A stretch of 64,000 bases of DNA. Origin: Reticulitermes speratus (lineage: Eukaryota > Arthropoda > Insecta > Blattodea > Rhinotermitidae). The notes beneath the pieces were generated by a model. That model did no database searches. It had not been told where the DNA came from and saw nothing but the letters and a program-made list of their open reading frames with translations. Made by a program: the position numbers and the translations under genes. The stretch lies in contig JAJKFL010000005.1 in assembly GCA_021186555.1 (NCBI GenBank), positions 56,532,635 through 56,596,634 of the forward strand, written 5' to 3'. Positions 23,262 through 34,557 of the stretch are shown here, in pieces; position 1 is the stretch's first letter; each line of letters begins with the position of its first letter.

Positions 23262-23692
23262 ACTGTACACTCATGAGTGTGATTTACTGTACACTCATGA
23301 ATGTGATTTACTTTACTGTTACTCATGAATGTGATTTACTTTACTGTACACTCATGAATGTGATTTACTTTACTGTACACTCATGAATGTGATTTACTTT
23401 ACTGTACACTCATGAATGTGATTTACTTTACTGTACACTCATGAATGTGATTTACTTTACTGTACACTCATGAATGTGATTTACTTTACTGTACACTCAT
23501 GAATGTGATTTACTTTACTGTACACTGATGAATGTGATTTACTTTACTGTACACTGATGAATGTGATTTACTTTACTGTACACTAATGAATGTGATTTAC
23601 TTTACTGTACACTCATGAATGTGATTTACTTTACTGTACACTCATGAATGTGATGTACTTTACTGTACACTCACGAATGTGATTTACTTTAC
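23262..23692. repeat. 29-bp minisatellite, about 15 copies
   Basis: Unit TGTACACTCATGAATGTGAT... (29 bp). The first units are shorter (no TTACTTTAC spacer), and ACTGATG or ACTAATG variants cluster near 23520-23590. Confidence 0.95.
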
Positions 23693-24339
23693 GCCCATAA
23701 AGTAAGTACTGCCTTACGTGCACCGCTTCTTACGAAACTCAGAAATGCTCAACAGCGCGATGTGCAAATTTCTTCTACCGAATTTCGTCCAGATCGGGCG
23801 GGCAATAAATGTCGAAGTTACTGACAGAAATTCATTTACGGCTTGAAGCAAAGTATAACGTCACTTAGCCGATTTTCGCGAACTCCCACTTATTAGACAG
23901 GTTTTTATAAAAGAACTGCAATACCGAATTTCATGAAAATCCGACACGGTTCAGTCGCTTAATTCCTACACTCAGTAATAACAACATGGTGGGAATACAG
24001 ATGTGCGAGTTGGGAGAGTTACTACACAGTGGCATATTTATCACATCCGTGAGCTTCACAAGATGCAAACTTGGTATTTGTCGGCTTAATACGCCACTGA
24101 CAACTGAGTGGCTGAAAGAGGCATTGACTTGTCTTTTGGACCTCGCATGGTTTTTGTGTACTTGTAAATGTATTGAGTCAAACAAATGTTCACTTGCAAT
24201 ATTTTTGTAAAACATGTGATAAGGAAAAAATGTTGCAGACAGATTTCTAAAAAAATATCCAATATATCAACGACACATTCTGTGCCGGACACAAAATATG
24301 AAAACTTAAAGATTTTCTTGTATAAGTCAAAATAACAGA
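23693..24339. other. Unassigned stretch with old element tail
   Basis: Phrases such as CCGAATTTCGTCCAGATCGG and CCGAATTTCATGAAAATCCG (23779-23945) resemble the relics at 20970 and 35780. No gene recognised. Confidence 0.3.
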
Positions 24340-24480
24340 TATTGGTGTCTCAAAAATCCCAGTGCAGTTCATGTGGTTTCTCTACACGATCTTAAAGTTT
24401 GCATCTGGTGTGCGATGATTACGCAAAGAATCAGAGGGTTTATGTTTCTCGAAAAAGCAAATTTTGACCTGTGTATTAGT
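24340..24480 (+). pseudogene. Tc1/mariner-like transposase fragment
   Basis: The frame around 24373-24480 reads VVSLHDLKVCIWCAMITQRI then RGFMFLEKANFD. This resembles the LHDLKVGVWCA...RIIGPIFFE block around the second catalytic Asp region of insect mariner-like transposases. Only this block is recognisable. Family call is from memory of the motif. Confidence 0.45.
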
Positions 24481-24847
24481 ATTAAGGGAATTGTCAGAAG
24501 AAGAGGAAATGTGGGAAGTAAACATTTTTTGGAAGAACTGAAGAGTAATTTTTGAAGAGAAACTTCATATTTCAAGGCTGTAGCTCTGTCATTTGTCAAT
24601 AAATATTTTCATAATGTGTCGGGCTTGCTTAGAAGCTGCTGGGCAGAACTTTTGAAACTGTTCCATAAAATAAGGCAAGGTGTACTGCTGGCAGAACAGC
24701 AGACTCTAAATTCCTCGAGGATGCGATACAAGACGTTCCTTGCACATCCACCTAACATATGGCACTACATCGCAGTAGATCTTTATACAACATGCAACTT
24801 TACTGAGGTCACTCTTTTATAACAAAACGAAGGATACATAAAATCAA

Positions 24848-25516
24848 CACAGTAAGTCTCTGCCTTACATGGGCTCCAGTTACATGGATCTGTAGATACA
24901 CAGACACACGAGTAATTTAGTTTTGAGATCTTCATTCTTCTAGGATGTTACACAGCATACATTGGTAGTTAGTTACTGCTGTTTTTGGGACAACCTATCA
25001 GTCCCATCTTCCAATGGTCAAGCAGTCCATTCTTCTTGGACTGCTCGACTATTGAAGATGGGACCGACAGGTTGTCCTGAAACGTCGGTAACTACCAATC
25101 TATGCTGCGTAACAACCCAGAAGAGTGAACATCTCATTTACACCACTGTGGAAGCCTGAAATGATGCATAATTTCTTTTTATTTAAACAATTTAGGCACT
25201 TTGCCTTGTGTCGTCATTATTACGACATACACGTGGGTTAGATACACATTATAATAAATTACAATGTTGTATGTTACATTAAGATACACATTGACTGCAC
25301 ATATGTTTATGTCATATTGTGTCTTTATGTTGAAATTGCCTTCCATTCAATTTTCATGATTTTTCATTAATTTTTTAGCTTTAACTACCCGTTGAAGTAA
25401 ATGTACATATATGTAAATAATTATACCACATGTAAGCAGTGTTGCACTTACATGGTCTTTTGCTTACACAGAAACCTCAGGAATGAATTAACTGTGTAAG
25501 TCGGGGACTTACTGTA
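24848..25516. mobile_element. MITE with CAGTAAGTC termini, interrupted by a fold-back element
   Basis: Left end ACAGTAAGTCTCTGCCTTAC (from about 24849) is inverted at the right end (GTAAGTCGGGGACTTACTGT, to about 25515). Inner phrases ACATGGGCTCCAGTTACATG and TTGCACTTACATGGTC also match in inverted sense. A fold-back element is nested at 24928-25141. It lies in the 3' flank of the MADF-BESS gene. Confidence 0.5.
24928..25141. mobile_element. Fold-back element with GAAACGTC core, near-complete copy
   Basis: Arms mirror each other: GAGATCTTCATTCTTCTAGG, ACACAGCATACATTGGTAGT, GGGACAACCTATCAGTCCCA on the left and their complements on the right. The right centre reads TTGAAGA, TGGGACCGACAGGTTGTCC, TGAAACGTCGG. 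Related copies are at 1, 29407, 29708 and 51705. Confidence 0.7.
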
Positions 25517-25555
25517 CTAAGGTTTGCGTGTGACGGTACTGGAACATTCTTCAGT

Positions 25556-28500
25556 TTATACGTCACTGGTAATACTCTCCTCCTCTCTGTCAGTGTTGGA
25601 GATGTGCGCAGTGCGCATCAGAGAATCATGTTGAAGCATATGTGAAAACTTCAACTCCTGGGTCGGATGTTGAATGTATTGTTGTTCTCTGTCTTCTTCG
25701 TGATAAACCACGGGCTCCATCTCAGCAAGAGTTTTCAAATGCTTCAATTTAACCTCGGCAATCAAGTGTCGTGGAAGACGTTTCACAGTGAGAGCAATAC
25801 TCCTGTAAAACAGATCAATCTCATCTTCTTTCTTTTCACAGTTACTGGTCACATAAATTACTTTTTGGTGTTTCACCTTGTGCTTGTTTGGTAACCATGC
25901 AATGTGTTCATTATTTTTCTTCTTCTTTGAACCTTGTGAAGAGGACATACTTGCTACACTCGATGTTGGACTAGATGGCATGACAGGTGGGTCCCACGTT
26001 TCAGTCTCATTCACGTCATGCTCACATTCTTCACTGTTGTCATACTGCATGCTGTCTGCACTGGCCCGGGTCCTGCAACACGTGTGTTTATCGCAAACTG
26101 ATTTCATTATATCACAACGTACCTCAAGTACTAGATATGAAGAAATGCTACCACTGTACATGTACCAGTTGTAAATATCATTTAATAAATCTTCAGCAAG
26201 GCACGCGGTGTCGCACTTGGTTGAGGCACTACGCTACAAGCCGGTAGGTCGCGGGTTTGACCTCGACCTCCTGGAACCCTAAGGGCCTGTCCAGGCCTGT
26301 AATGGGATTGCTTTACCTTTACCTTTACCTAAATCTTCAGCATGTTTTCATCAATACAGATAATTATCAGGGAGATGTGTGGCTAAACAATGTCTATTGC
26401 CAAGGCTTATATAATTTATACTGCGTTTGTCACGACTATGTATCATCTAAGGTACAAACTTATGCAAGCCTTGGCAACACCAGACAGGCACGTACATGTC
26501 TGTACTGATCAAATCATGCTGGAGACCTAATAAGTCACATTCATAATTGAAATGTATACCACCATGGTGTTTCTTCATACACATGCACCTTTTATTTCTG
26601 TAAACCTGAAATTAAGCTTTATTATAGCGAAGCTTTGCTAGTCCCTAGTGAGGGAGTCAGTCTAAAAGTAAATGCTATGAATACTAACTATATATATGTT
26701 CATGATTTCATCAACGGAATGCAAGCCAAAGTCACAATATAAACACACTTAATAAATCCTTTGAAAATGTGGCAAAGTTCAAATATTTGCGAATGGCACT
26801 AACAAATAAAAATTGCAGGCACAAGAATTTAAGGACAGATTAAATTCAGGCAGTGCTTGCTACTATTCAATTCAAAAGCATTGTCTTACCATTTGCAATC
26901 TAAAAACATAAAGATTAAAATAAACTTCATGTAAAGATGGGGACGGCAGTTGTGTTGTGACAATGGACATGGGGACGGCAGTTGTGTTGTGACAATGGAC
27001 ATGGGGACGGCAGTTGTGTTGTGACAATGGACATGGGGACGGCAGTTGTGTGTTGACAATGGACATGGGGATGGCAGTCTGCAAAATGTTGTGTGTTGTG
27101 ACAATGGACATGGGGACGGCAGTCTGCAAAATGTTATGTGTTGTGACAATGAACATGGGGATGGAAGTTGTGTTGTGACAATGGACATGGGGACGGCAGT
27201 TGTGTTGTGACAATGGACATGGGGATGGCAGTTGTGTGTTGACAATGGACATGGGGATGGCAATCTGCAAAATGTTGTGTGTTGTGACAATGGACATGGG
27301 GACGGCAGTCTGCAAAATGTTGTGTGTTGTGACAATGGACATGGGGATGGCAGTCTGCAAAATGTTGTGTGTTGTGACAATGGACATGGGGATGGCAGTC
27401 TGCAAAATGTTGTGTGTTGTGACAATGGACATGGGGACGGCAGTTGTGTGTTGACAATGGACATGGGGATGGCAGTCTGCAAAATGTTGTGTGTTGTGAC
27501 AATAGACATGGGGATGGCAGTCTGCAAAATGTTGTGTGTTGTGACAATGGACATGGGGACGGCAGTCTGCAAAATGTTGTGTGTTGTGACAATGGACATG
27601 GGGATGGCAGTCTGCAAAATGTTGTGTGTTGTGACAATGGACATGGGGACGGCAGTCTGCAAAATGTTGTGTGTTGTGACAATGGACATGGGGATGGCAG
27701 TCTGCAAAATGTTGTGTGTTGTGACAATGGACATGGGGATGGCAGTCTGCAAAATGTTGTGTGTTGTGACAATGGACATGGGGATGGCAGTCTGCAAAAT
27801 GTTGTGTGTTGTGACAATGGACATGGGGATGGCAGTCTGCAAAATGTTGTGTGTTGTGACAATGGACATGGGGACGGCAGTCTGCAAAATGTTGTGTGTT
27901 GTGACAATGGACATGGGGATGGCAGTCTGCAAAATGTTGTGTGTTGTGACAATGGACATGGGGATGGCAGTCTGCAAAATGTTGTGTGTTGTGACAATGG
28001 ACATGGGGATGGCAGTCTGCAAAATGTTGTGTGTTGTGACAATGGACATGGGGATGGCAGTCTGCAAAATGTTGTGTGTTGTGACAATGGACATGGGGAC
28101 GGCAGTCTGCAAAATGTTGTGTGTTGTGACAATGGACAAAGTCCTAACAAATATAACTGACAAAACTTACAATAAACAGTTCTTTTTTCTGGGTGTGAAA
28201 CATGATCTCTCACTCTGAAGGAAGAATATAGACAAGGGGTTTGTGACGATATGGTGCTGAGAAAAGTATTTGTACCTAAGAGGAAGTAACAAGAGTTTGG
28301 AGGAAAACGCATAGTAAGAAGTTTCATGATTCGTACCACTCGTTGTATATTATTAGGGTGGTCATGGCATGTGTAGGGGACAAAACAAGTGCATATGCGG
28401 TTTTTATAGGGAAACCTGAAGGAAAGAGGACCAGTTGGAAGATCTAGGCATAGATGTTAGGATAATATTAGAATGTATGTTCAAGAAATAATTTTGGAGG

Positions 28501-30654
28501 GTGTAGAATGGATTCAAGTGGTTCAGGATAGGGACAAATTGTGGGCTGTTGTGAACACTGTAATGAACCTTTGCGTTCCATAAAATGCATGGAATTTCTC
28601 ACGTATATGAGAAACTGTTAGCTTGTCAAGTAGGAATCTACCATGCAGTTAGTTAGTTAGTTTGTTCATATCCCCTTTAATTTATTCAGTTTTGCAGTAA
28701 CTGTAAGTACGCAGTGCTTTCCTTCACATTTGTAAATATTTACCTCTTTCTACCTGGAACAACGTTCAGAAATGTAAGTACGTTCAGAAGGGGCCATTTG
28801 CAACGTCTGGACGAGGAAGCTGTCTCTGCACTCAGTTTTCCTTCCCTTATCAATCTCTTGTATGTGTCTTTAATTGACCGCCACCTTCTTTTGCAGTCCT
28901 CATCTAAAGCACAACAAAACATTTTACATTTCAAACAACCCTTTCTCATCACACGGCCAGTAAATAATGCTGTTGCTACTAACCAACACATATCCATTAA
29001 TTCCAAGGTTCCTTACAGATTTATCAAATACTGATATTATTTCTAACCTTTTATTTTATATATCTCCTACTAGGAACTGTTCAGGTGACTGAATTATGGG
29101 TTTCAAGTTTCTGACTGTAACATCAGTCGAACTGTGACATTCATGTGTTTCTTAAAAAGGAGTTCTGAAACAAGCTCTTATTGCATAGATTTCTAATCCT
29201 ACAGATCTAGCGTGACTACAATTATTGTTCTACTTTAATCTTGTGAAGAACTCATTAAGTACCACGTGTTTTGTCTATGTTAATTTTGTCAAACATAATC
29301 TCAAAGATTCGCACAGTCACCATGTTTGTAACTGTTAATTTACAAAATAACATACCATGCATCTTGTACATGTATGCGTGATTTCAGAATTCCACCGCGG
29401 TATAAATGAGATCGTCGCTCTTCTGGGACGTTACACAGCGTAGATTGGTAGTTACCTGACGTTTCGGGACAACCTATCGGTCCCATCTTCAAGGATCAAG
29501 CAGTCCAGAACCCCAGTACAGTGAAGATAGCATGTACACGTATGTTAATAATCCACCTCCATAGAAGAATTCACGTGCTTAGCTTGGGACAATTGACTGG
29601 CTTGCGACCAAAATGCTTAAAGTGGAAAAACATTCTCGCACGGCCGCCACGTTCTCACTTGACATTCCACGACATTTTACTTGCGTGATTTCGGGCTTCC
29701 TCCGCGGTATAAATGAGATCTGCGCTCTTCTGGGATATTACGCAGCGTAAATTGGTAGTTTGTTACCGAATCTTCTTGGACTGCTTGACCCTTGAAGATG
29801 GACCGATAGGTTGTCCCGAAACGTCGGTAACAAACTACTAATCTACGCTGCGTAAAATCCCAGTACAGCCCAGATCTCAATATTTCGCTTCAACAAACGC
29901 TGCGTATTTTTCGAATATCAGTTACCATTACTGAACATTCAGTGGCGTTACAATCGCCAATGTGTCGCTATTGCTGACTGCGGCATTACACGGGTATGAC
30001 GTTGGGGCGAGCATAGGCGTAACTTGGCTAATGACACTGGGAGTGGGGCAAAATCGACCATGGGTATTAGGAAATTTAATTTACGAAAGATTGACTTTAG
30101 AAAGAGGGGGAAGATTGGTTTCAACCAGCTCTTAATATATACACATCCATTTCCCCCACTCTCATCCCATTTTTTATTTGTCCCTCTTCAACTGAGTAGC
30201 CAAAAGAAAACTATTGTTAAGTAGAAAAAATATTCAGGGGGAGCATTGGCCCCCCCCCCCCCCCCAGTTACGTCCATGGGAGTGACCTCGAACGCCTTAA
30301 GGCCATATACGAAGTTCCACGAGAAAGTTGATACACATATGAACGACACAGTGATATCACACTTCTAGGTTTTTCCCTTAGAAAAGGAACGTGAGTTAAA
30401 CCTTACAAAAATGTATATAGTAGGCCTATGTGTACATAACCTCACCACTTTTTCCATCCATGTATATAGTAGGCCTATGTGTACATAACCTCACCACTTT
30501 TTCCATCCATGTTACTCGCTATTTCTTTCCACGCGTTGTCCTTCGCGACTGCATCTCTGTAGTCTTTATGCGACGAATCGTATAAACATTTGCTGTATGA
30601 CACGTGCTGCACCAGCTTCAGTTCCTCATCACGTGTAAATTTTTTATCGCCCAT
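25556..30654 (-). CDS. MADF-BESS domain protein, three exons, 278 aa
   Basis: Coding exons on the minus strand: 30654-30495, 28903-28744 and 26072-25556. Donors are AGTG|GTGAGG and AGAG|GTAAAT; acceptors are GCTTTAG|AT and TTGCAG|GA. Phases join exactly: codon 54 (G+AT = Asp) and codon 107 (AG+G = Arg). Exon 1 starts MGDKKFTRDEELKLV and encodes the first half of MADF (LYDSSHKDYRD, NAWKEIA). Exon 2 completes it (DEDCKRRWRSIKDTYKRL, then SSSRRCKWPLLNVLTFL). Exon 3 has a Ser-rich and basic linker (SSSQGSKKKKN) and a BESS motif at about residues 190-226 (DEIDLFYRSIALTVKRLPRH). MADF is a Myb/SANT-like DNA-binding domain and BESS a protein-interaction motif, as in Adf-1-type regulators, so a nuclear role in transcription is inferred. 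Intron 2 (2.67 kb) carries a SINE, a minisatellite and an RT relic. The exon 1 donor is duplicated. Confidence 0.88.
26199..26329 (+). mobile_element. tRNA-derived SINE (family B), internally deleted, with 13-bp duplication
   Basis: Head TTGGTTGAGGCACTACGCTA and B box GGTCGCGGGTTTGACCTC join directly to the 3' part (GGGCCTGTCCAGGCCTGTAA, tail TTTACCTTTACC). Flanks TAAATCTTCAGCA at 26186-26198 and 26330-26342 are identical. It lies in intron 2 of the MADF-BESS gene. Confidence 0.88.
26936..28137. repeat. 45/32-bp composite minisatellite in MADF-BESS intron 2
   Basis: Long unit GTCTGCAAAATGTTGTGTGT... (45 bp) and shorter units of about 32 bp (GTTGTGTTGTGACAATGGAC...) share GACAATGGACATGGGGAYGG. 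Short units dominate 26936-27250 and long units 27480-28137. On the transcribed minus strand each long unit contains ACAACATTTTGCAG, a 3' splice-site-like string. Confidence 0.95.
28330..28660 (+). pseudogene. Degenerate non-LTR retrotransposon C-terminus and 3' end
   Basis: Translated fragments in order: GKPEGKRTSWK (28410s), a decayed middle, RD.WVQ-like residues, CNEPLRSIKCMEFL, and then a phrase ending CTACCATGCAGTTAG. This order matches the GKPEGKRPLGRPRRRW...DRDRWR...MNLRVP ends of insect endonuclease/RT elements. Many stops. Lies in MADF-BESS intron 2. Confidence 0.55.
29407..29540. mobile_element. Fold-back element, half copy
   Basis: GAGATCGTCGCTCTTCTGGG, ACACAGCGTAGATTGGTAGT, then GACGTTTCGGGACAACCTAT and CGGTCCCATCTTCAAGG. 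This is the left arm only, of the family whose complete copy is at 24928-25141. It lies in MADF-BESS intron 1. Confidence 0.6.
29708..29880. mobile_element. Fold-back element with hammerhead-like module
   Basis: Arms GAGATCTGCGCTCTTCTGGG...GCAGCGTAAATTGGTAGTTTG and their complement CAAACTACTAATCTACGCTG...CAGATCTCA. The right centre (29791-29826) reads TTGAAGATGG, ACCGATAGGTTGTCC, CGAAACGTCGGTAA. Second fold-back copy within MADF-BESS intron 1. Confidence 0.7.
30412..30509. repeat. 49-bp tandem duplication across the MADF-BESS exon 1 donor
   Basis: Two identical 49-bp copies (30412-30460 and 30461-30509). Each contains, on the minus strand, ATGGATGGAAAAAGTG followed by GTGAGG, that is, the last 15 exon bases and the splice donor. 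The donor at 30494/30493 keeps the reading frame. The copy 49 bases downstream would add an in-frame TAG. Confidence 0.9.
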
Positions 30655-31110
30655 TGAGTGGAAACAAATCGTCGATTTACACCGCCAGTACCTCTGCCGC
30701 AGACTGACACATCCTGCCCACCAAACGACTTATGCACACTGCTGCCTACAGCAGCGGCTGCGGTGGACGCATGCGACACCTTGCAGCGGCTGCAGTAACC
30801 ACACTGCAGTAGAGAGCTCAGACAAATAAATGAGTTGTGGGTAGGGCTGTGCTTAATTATATTACGTAGTTTCATTGTAGAATACGCCCTTTTCTTCATT
30901 TGGTGTGTTTGTAGCACCTTAATGGACCTGGTTTGCTTCCCAAGACACTTCATAAACCTCTCGAATTATAACGAAGCTGTGCGACTTAACAGCAGTCCAC
31001 CTCACTGCGTTCAATCTATCTGGCTCGCACTACGTACAGTGCTCGCTCAACACAGTCGAGTTCGTTGTGGCTTGCGTCGCTCGTACGTCACAGCGTGTGA
31101 GTTGTTATAG
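30655..31110 (-). promoter_or_regulatory. Possible 5' UTR/promoter region of the MADF-BESS gene
   Basis: The sequence upstream of the exon 1 ATG is richer in CpG than its surroundings (for example GTCGCATGCGTCCACCGCAG on the minus strand) and contains a CRE-like TGACGTAC (minus) near 31083-31090. No TATA box is evident. Placement is inferred from position only. Confidence 0.25.
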
Positions 31111-31287
31111 TGTCACATTTTATCAGTATAATTATTAGACTAATAATTATGTTATCATTATAATTATTAGACTAATAATTTAATTGAATCTTGCAATTAG
31201 TTAATACTGCGTGTATTGCTGAATACAGAAAACAATGACTTGACATGTCTGTTAATTACTACTTAAAAGCTTTCCCCAGTTTTCGTC

Positions 31288-32640
31288 AGTTGTAATCACG
31301 GAGGCCTTCATCCAACGTGACTCACCACCAGGTCGCAGAGGCCTTCATCCAACGTGACTCACCACCAGGTCGCAGAGGCCTTCATCCAACGTGACTCACC
31401 ACCAGGTCGCAGAGGCCTTCATCCAACGTGACTCACCACCAGGTCTCAGAGGCCTTCATCCAACGTGACTCACCACCAGGTCGCAGAGGCCTTCATCCAA
31501 CGTGACTCACCACCAGGTCGCAGAGGCCTTCATCCAACGTGACTCACTACCAGGTCTCAGAGGCCTTCATCCAACGTGACTCACCACCAGGTCGCAGAGG
31601 CCTTCATCCAACGTGACTCACCACCAGGTCGCAGAGGCCTTCATCCAACGTGACTCACTACCAGGTCGCAGAGGCCTTCATCCAACGTGACTCACTACCA
31701 GGTCTCAGAGGCCTTCATTCAACGTGACTCCCCACCAGGTCGCAGAGGCCTTCATCCAACGTGACTCACTACCAGGTCTCAGAGGCCTTCATCCAACGTG
31801 ACTCACCACCAGGTCGCAGAGGCCTTCATCCAACGTGACTCACTACCAGGTCGCAGAGGCCTTCATCCAACGTGACTTACTACCAGGTCTCAGAGGCCTT
31901 CATCCAACGTGACTCACCACCAGGTCGCAGAGGCCTTCATCCAACGTGACTCACCACCAGGTCGCAGAGGCCTTCATCCAACGTGACTCACCACCAGGTC
32001 TCAGAGGCCTTCATCCAACGTGACTCACCACCAGGTCGCAGAGGCCTTCATCCAACGTGACTCACTACCAGGTCGCAGAGGCCTTCATCCAACGTGACTC
32101 CCCACCAGGTCGCAGAGGCCTTCATCCAACGTGACTCACTACCAGGTCGCAGAGGCCTTCATCCAACGTGACTCACTACCAGGTCGCAGAGGCCTTCATC
32201 CAACGTGACTCACTACCAGGTCGCAGAGGCCTTCATCCAACGTGACTCACTACCAGGTCGCAGAGGCCTTCATCCAACGTGACTCCCCACCAGGTCGCAG
32301 AGGCCTTCATGCAACGTGACTCACTACCAGGTCGCAGAGGCCTTCATCCAACGTGACTCACTACCAGGTCGCAGAGGCCTTCATCCAACGTGACTTACTA
32401 CCAGGTCTCAGAGGCCTTCATCCAACGTGACTCACTACCAGGTCGCAGAGGCCTTCATCCAACGTGACTCACTACCAGGTCGCAGAGGCCTTCATCCAAC
32501 GTGACTCACTACCAGGTCGCAGAGGCCTTCATCCAACGTGACTCACTACCAGGTCGCAGAGGCCTTCATCCAACGTGACTCACTACCAGGTCGCAGAGGC
32601 CTTCATCCAACGTGACTCACCACCAGGTCGCAGAGGCCTT
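31288..32640. repeat. 37-bp minisatellite, about 36 copies
   Basis: Unit AGGCCTTCATCCAACGTGAC... (37 bp). Positions CACCACC/CACTACC and GTCGCAG/GTCTCAG vary in a mosaic pattern along the array. ACCACC variants prevail early and ACTACC late. Confidence 0.96.
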
Positions 32641-32750
32641 CAGCCACTGCAACAATCACTCTGGGTTCCAGAAGGACATATCGCCTTTTGTGGCACAAGT
32701 GCTTGCGAGGACCACGTCAAGGACGGAAAATTCGTGAGCGTAAGCACAAT

Positions 32751-33040
32751 TGGTTGAGGCACTGCGCTACAAGCCGGAAGGTCGCGGGTTCGATTCCCGA
32801 TGGTGTTATTGGAATTTTTCATTGACATAATTCTTTCGGTCGCACTATGGCCCTGGGGTCGACTCGGCCTCTAACAGAAATAAGTACCAGGAATATGTCC
32901 TTGGGGGTAAAGGCGGCCGGTGCGTAGGGCTGACAACCTCACCACCTTTATGTGCCGATTGTCTAGAAATCTGTGAGCCTCAACTTCCAGGAACCCTAAA
33001 GGTCTGTCCAGGTCTGTAATGGGATTGCTTTACCTTTTTT
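32751..33040 (+). mobile_element. tRNA-derived SINE (family B), full length
   Basis: The 290-bp insertion is bounded by perfect 10-bp repeats TAAGCACAAT (32741-32750 and 33041-33050). Head TGGTTGAGGCACTGCGCTAC, B box GGTCGCGGGTTCGATTCCCG, 3' phrase GGTCTGTCCAGGTCTGTAAT and tail TTTACCTTTTTT. It is the reference copy for the deleted one at 26199-26329. Confidence 0.92.
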
Positions 33041-33479
33041 TAAGCACAATCCCCGCTATGGTTTCCAGAATTCCATGTAATAGCCCAGCAATGCGTTTCG
33101 TGCACGCGCACGGCGAAACGGACGGAGTGTCGTAGCAAACCAGGATCAGATTTCTTTGAGTATGTCCTGCTTGCTATATCCGATGATAATATTTTTGCCT
33201 CAGAATGTCGCTTGTCGCCTGAGATGTCCGGTGCTTCAAGCAGCTGCACCTCTGTATTGCACATGTTCACCAGTTATTGTTTCGTTGCGCACACACCTTT
33301 GAGGCAGACGGCTGGGAGCGAGTCGCTTGTACAGCGCTGTCGACAGCGGACAGGCGGACAAACAGAACTGTGTCGAAGCAGTTTGCTGTCCAATTCTCCC
33401 CGATACACTGACAAACATCGCTTCTTGAACGTACCCAGGCTTCACCATTTTGTCCTTGTGATAAGACTAGAACTAAGAT

Positions 33480-33625
33480 GAAGATGAATATGGAGCATTG
33501 GCAAAGTGGATAGGGGAAACTGGAGGACTCGGAGAAAAACCTGTTTCAGTGCCACTTTGTCCATCACAAATCCGACATCGACTGGCCCGGGATCGAAGCC
33601 GAGACTCCGCGGTAAAAGAAACTTG
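33480..33625 (-). mobile_element. SINE family D fragment
   Basis: Minus-strand match to 10105-10378: GGGATTTG..GATGGACAAAGTG, CACTGAAACAGG and a CCAATGCTCCATATTCATCT end. Truncated at both ends. Confidence 0.6.
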
Positions 33626-33654
33626 ACCTGAATTGAATTTAAAGGTTCAGTCCT

Positions 33655-34557
33655 TACCGCTCAGTAAACACACTCCGTCTCAGTTATACAAACCAGTCAG
33701 TTAATGTTGTACAGTGAAATAATCGCTGTTTGTTCTGAGATCCACACAAAACACATAAATACAATCCGTACCGCGCAGTAAACACACTCCGTCTCAGTTA
33801 TACAAACCAGTCAGTTAATGTTGTACAGTGAAATAATCGCTGTTTGTTCTGGGATCCACACAAAACACATAAATACAATCCGTACCGCGCAGTAAACACA
33901 CTCCGTCTCAGTTATACAAACCAGTCAGTTAATGTTGTACAGTGAAATAATCGCTGTTTGTTCTGAGATCCACACAAAACACATAAATACAATCCGTACC
34001 GCGCAGTAAACACACTCCGTCTCAGTTATACAAACCAGTCAGTTAATGCTGTACAGTGAAATAATCGCTGTTTGTTCTGAGATCCACACAAAACACATAA
34101 ATACAGTCCGTACCGCGCAGTAAACACACTCCGTCTCAGTTATACAAACCAGTCAGTTAATGTTGTACAGTGAAATAATCGCTGTTTGTTCTGAGATCCA
34201 CACAAAACACATAAATACAATCCGTACCGCGCAGTAAACACACTCCGTCTCAGTTATACAAACCAGTCAGTTAATGTTGTACAGTGAAATAATCGCTGTT
34301 TGTTCTGAGATCCACACAAAACACATAAATACAGTCCGTACCGCGCAGTAAACACACTCCGTCTCAGTTATACAAACCAGTCAGTTAATGTTGTACAGTG
34401 AAATAATCGCTGTTTGTTCTGAGATCCACACAAAACACATAAATACAATCCGTACCGCGCAGTAAACACACTCCGTCTCAGTTATACAAACCAGTCAGTT
34501 AATGTTGTACAGTGAAATAATCGCTGTTTGTTCTCAGATCCACACAAAACACATAAA
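33655..34557. repeat. 114-bp tandem repeat, about 8 copies
   Basis: Unit CAGTAAACACACTCCGTCTC... (114 bp) with very few differences between copies (GAGATCC/GGGATCC, AATCC/GTCC). The last unit continues into unique sequence at 34560. The minus-strand peptide of the unit reminds me of a dispersed cockroach repeat, but I cannot verify this. Confidence 0.93.

Noticed and set aside
25667..26247. Plus-strand frames opposite the BESS exon
   Set aside because: Antisense to the MADF-BESS exon 3, whose splice sites and domain are clear.
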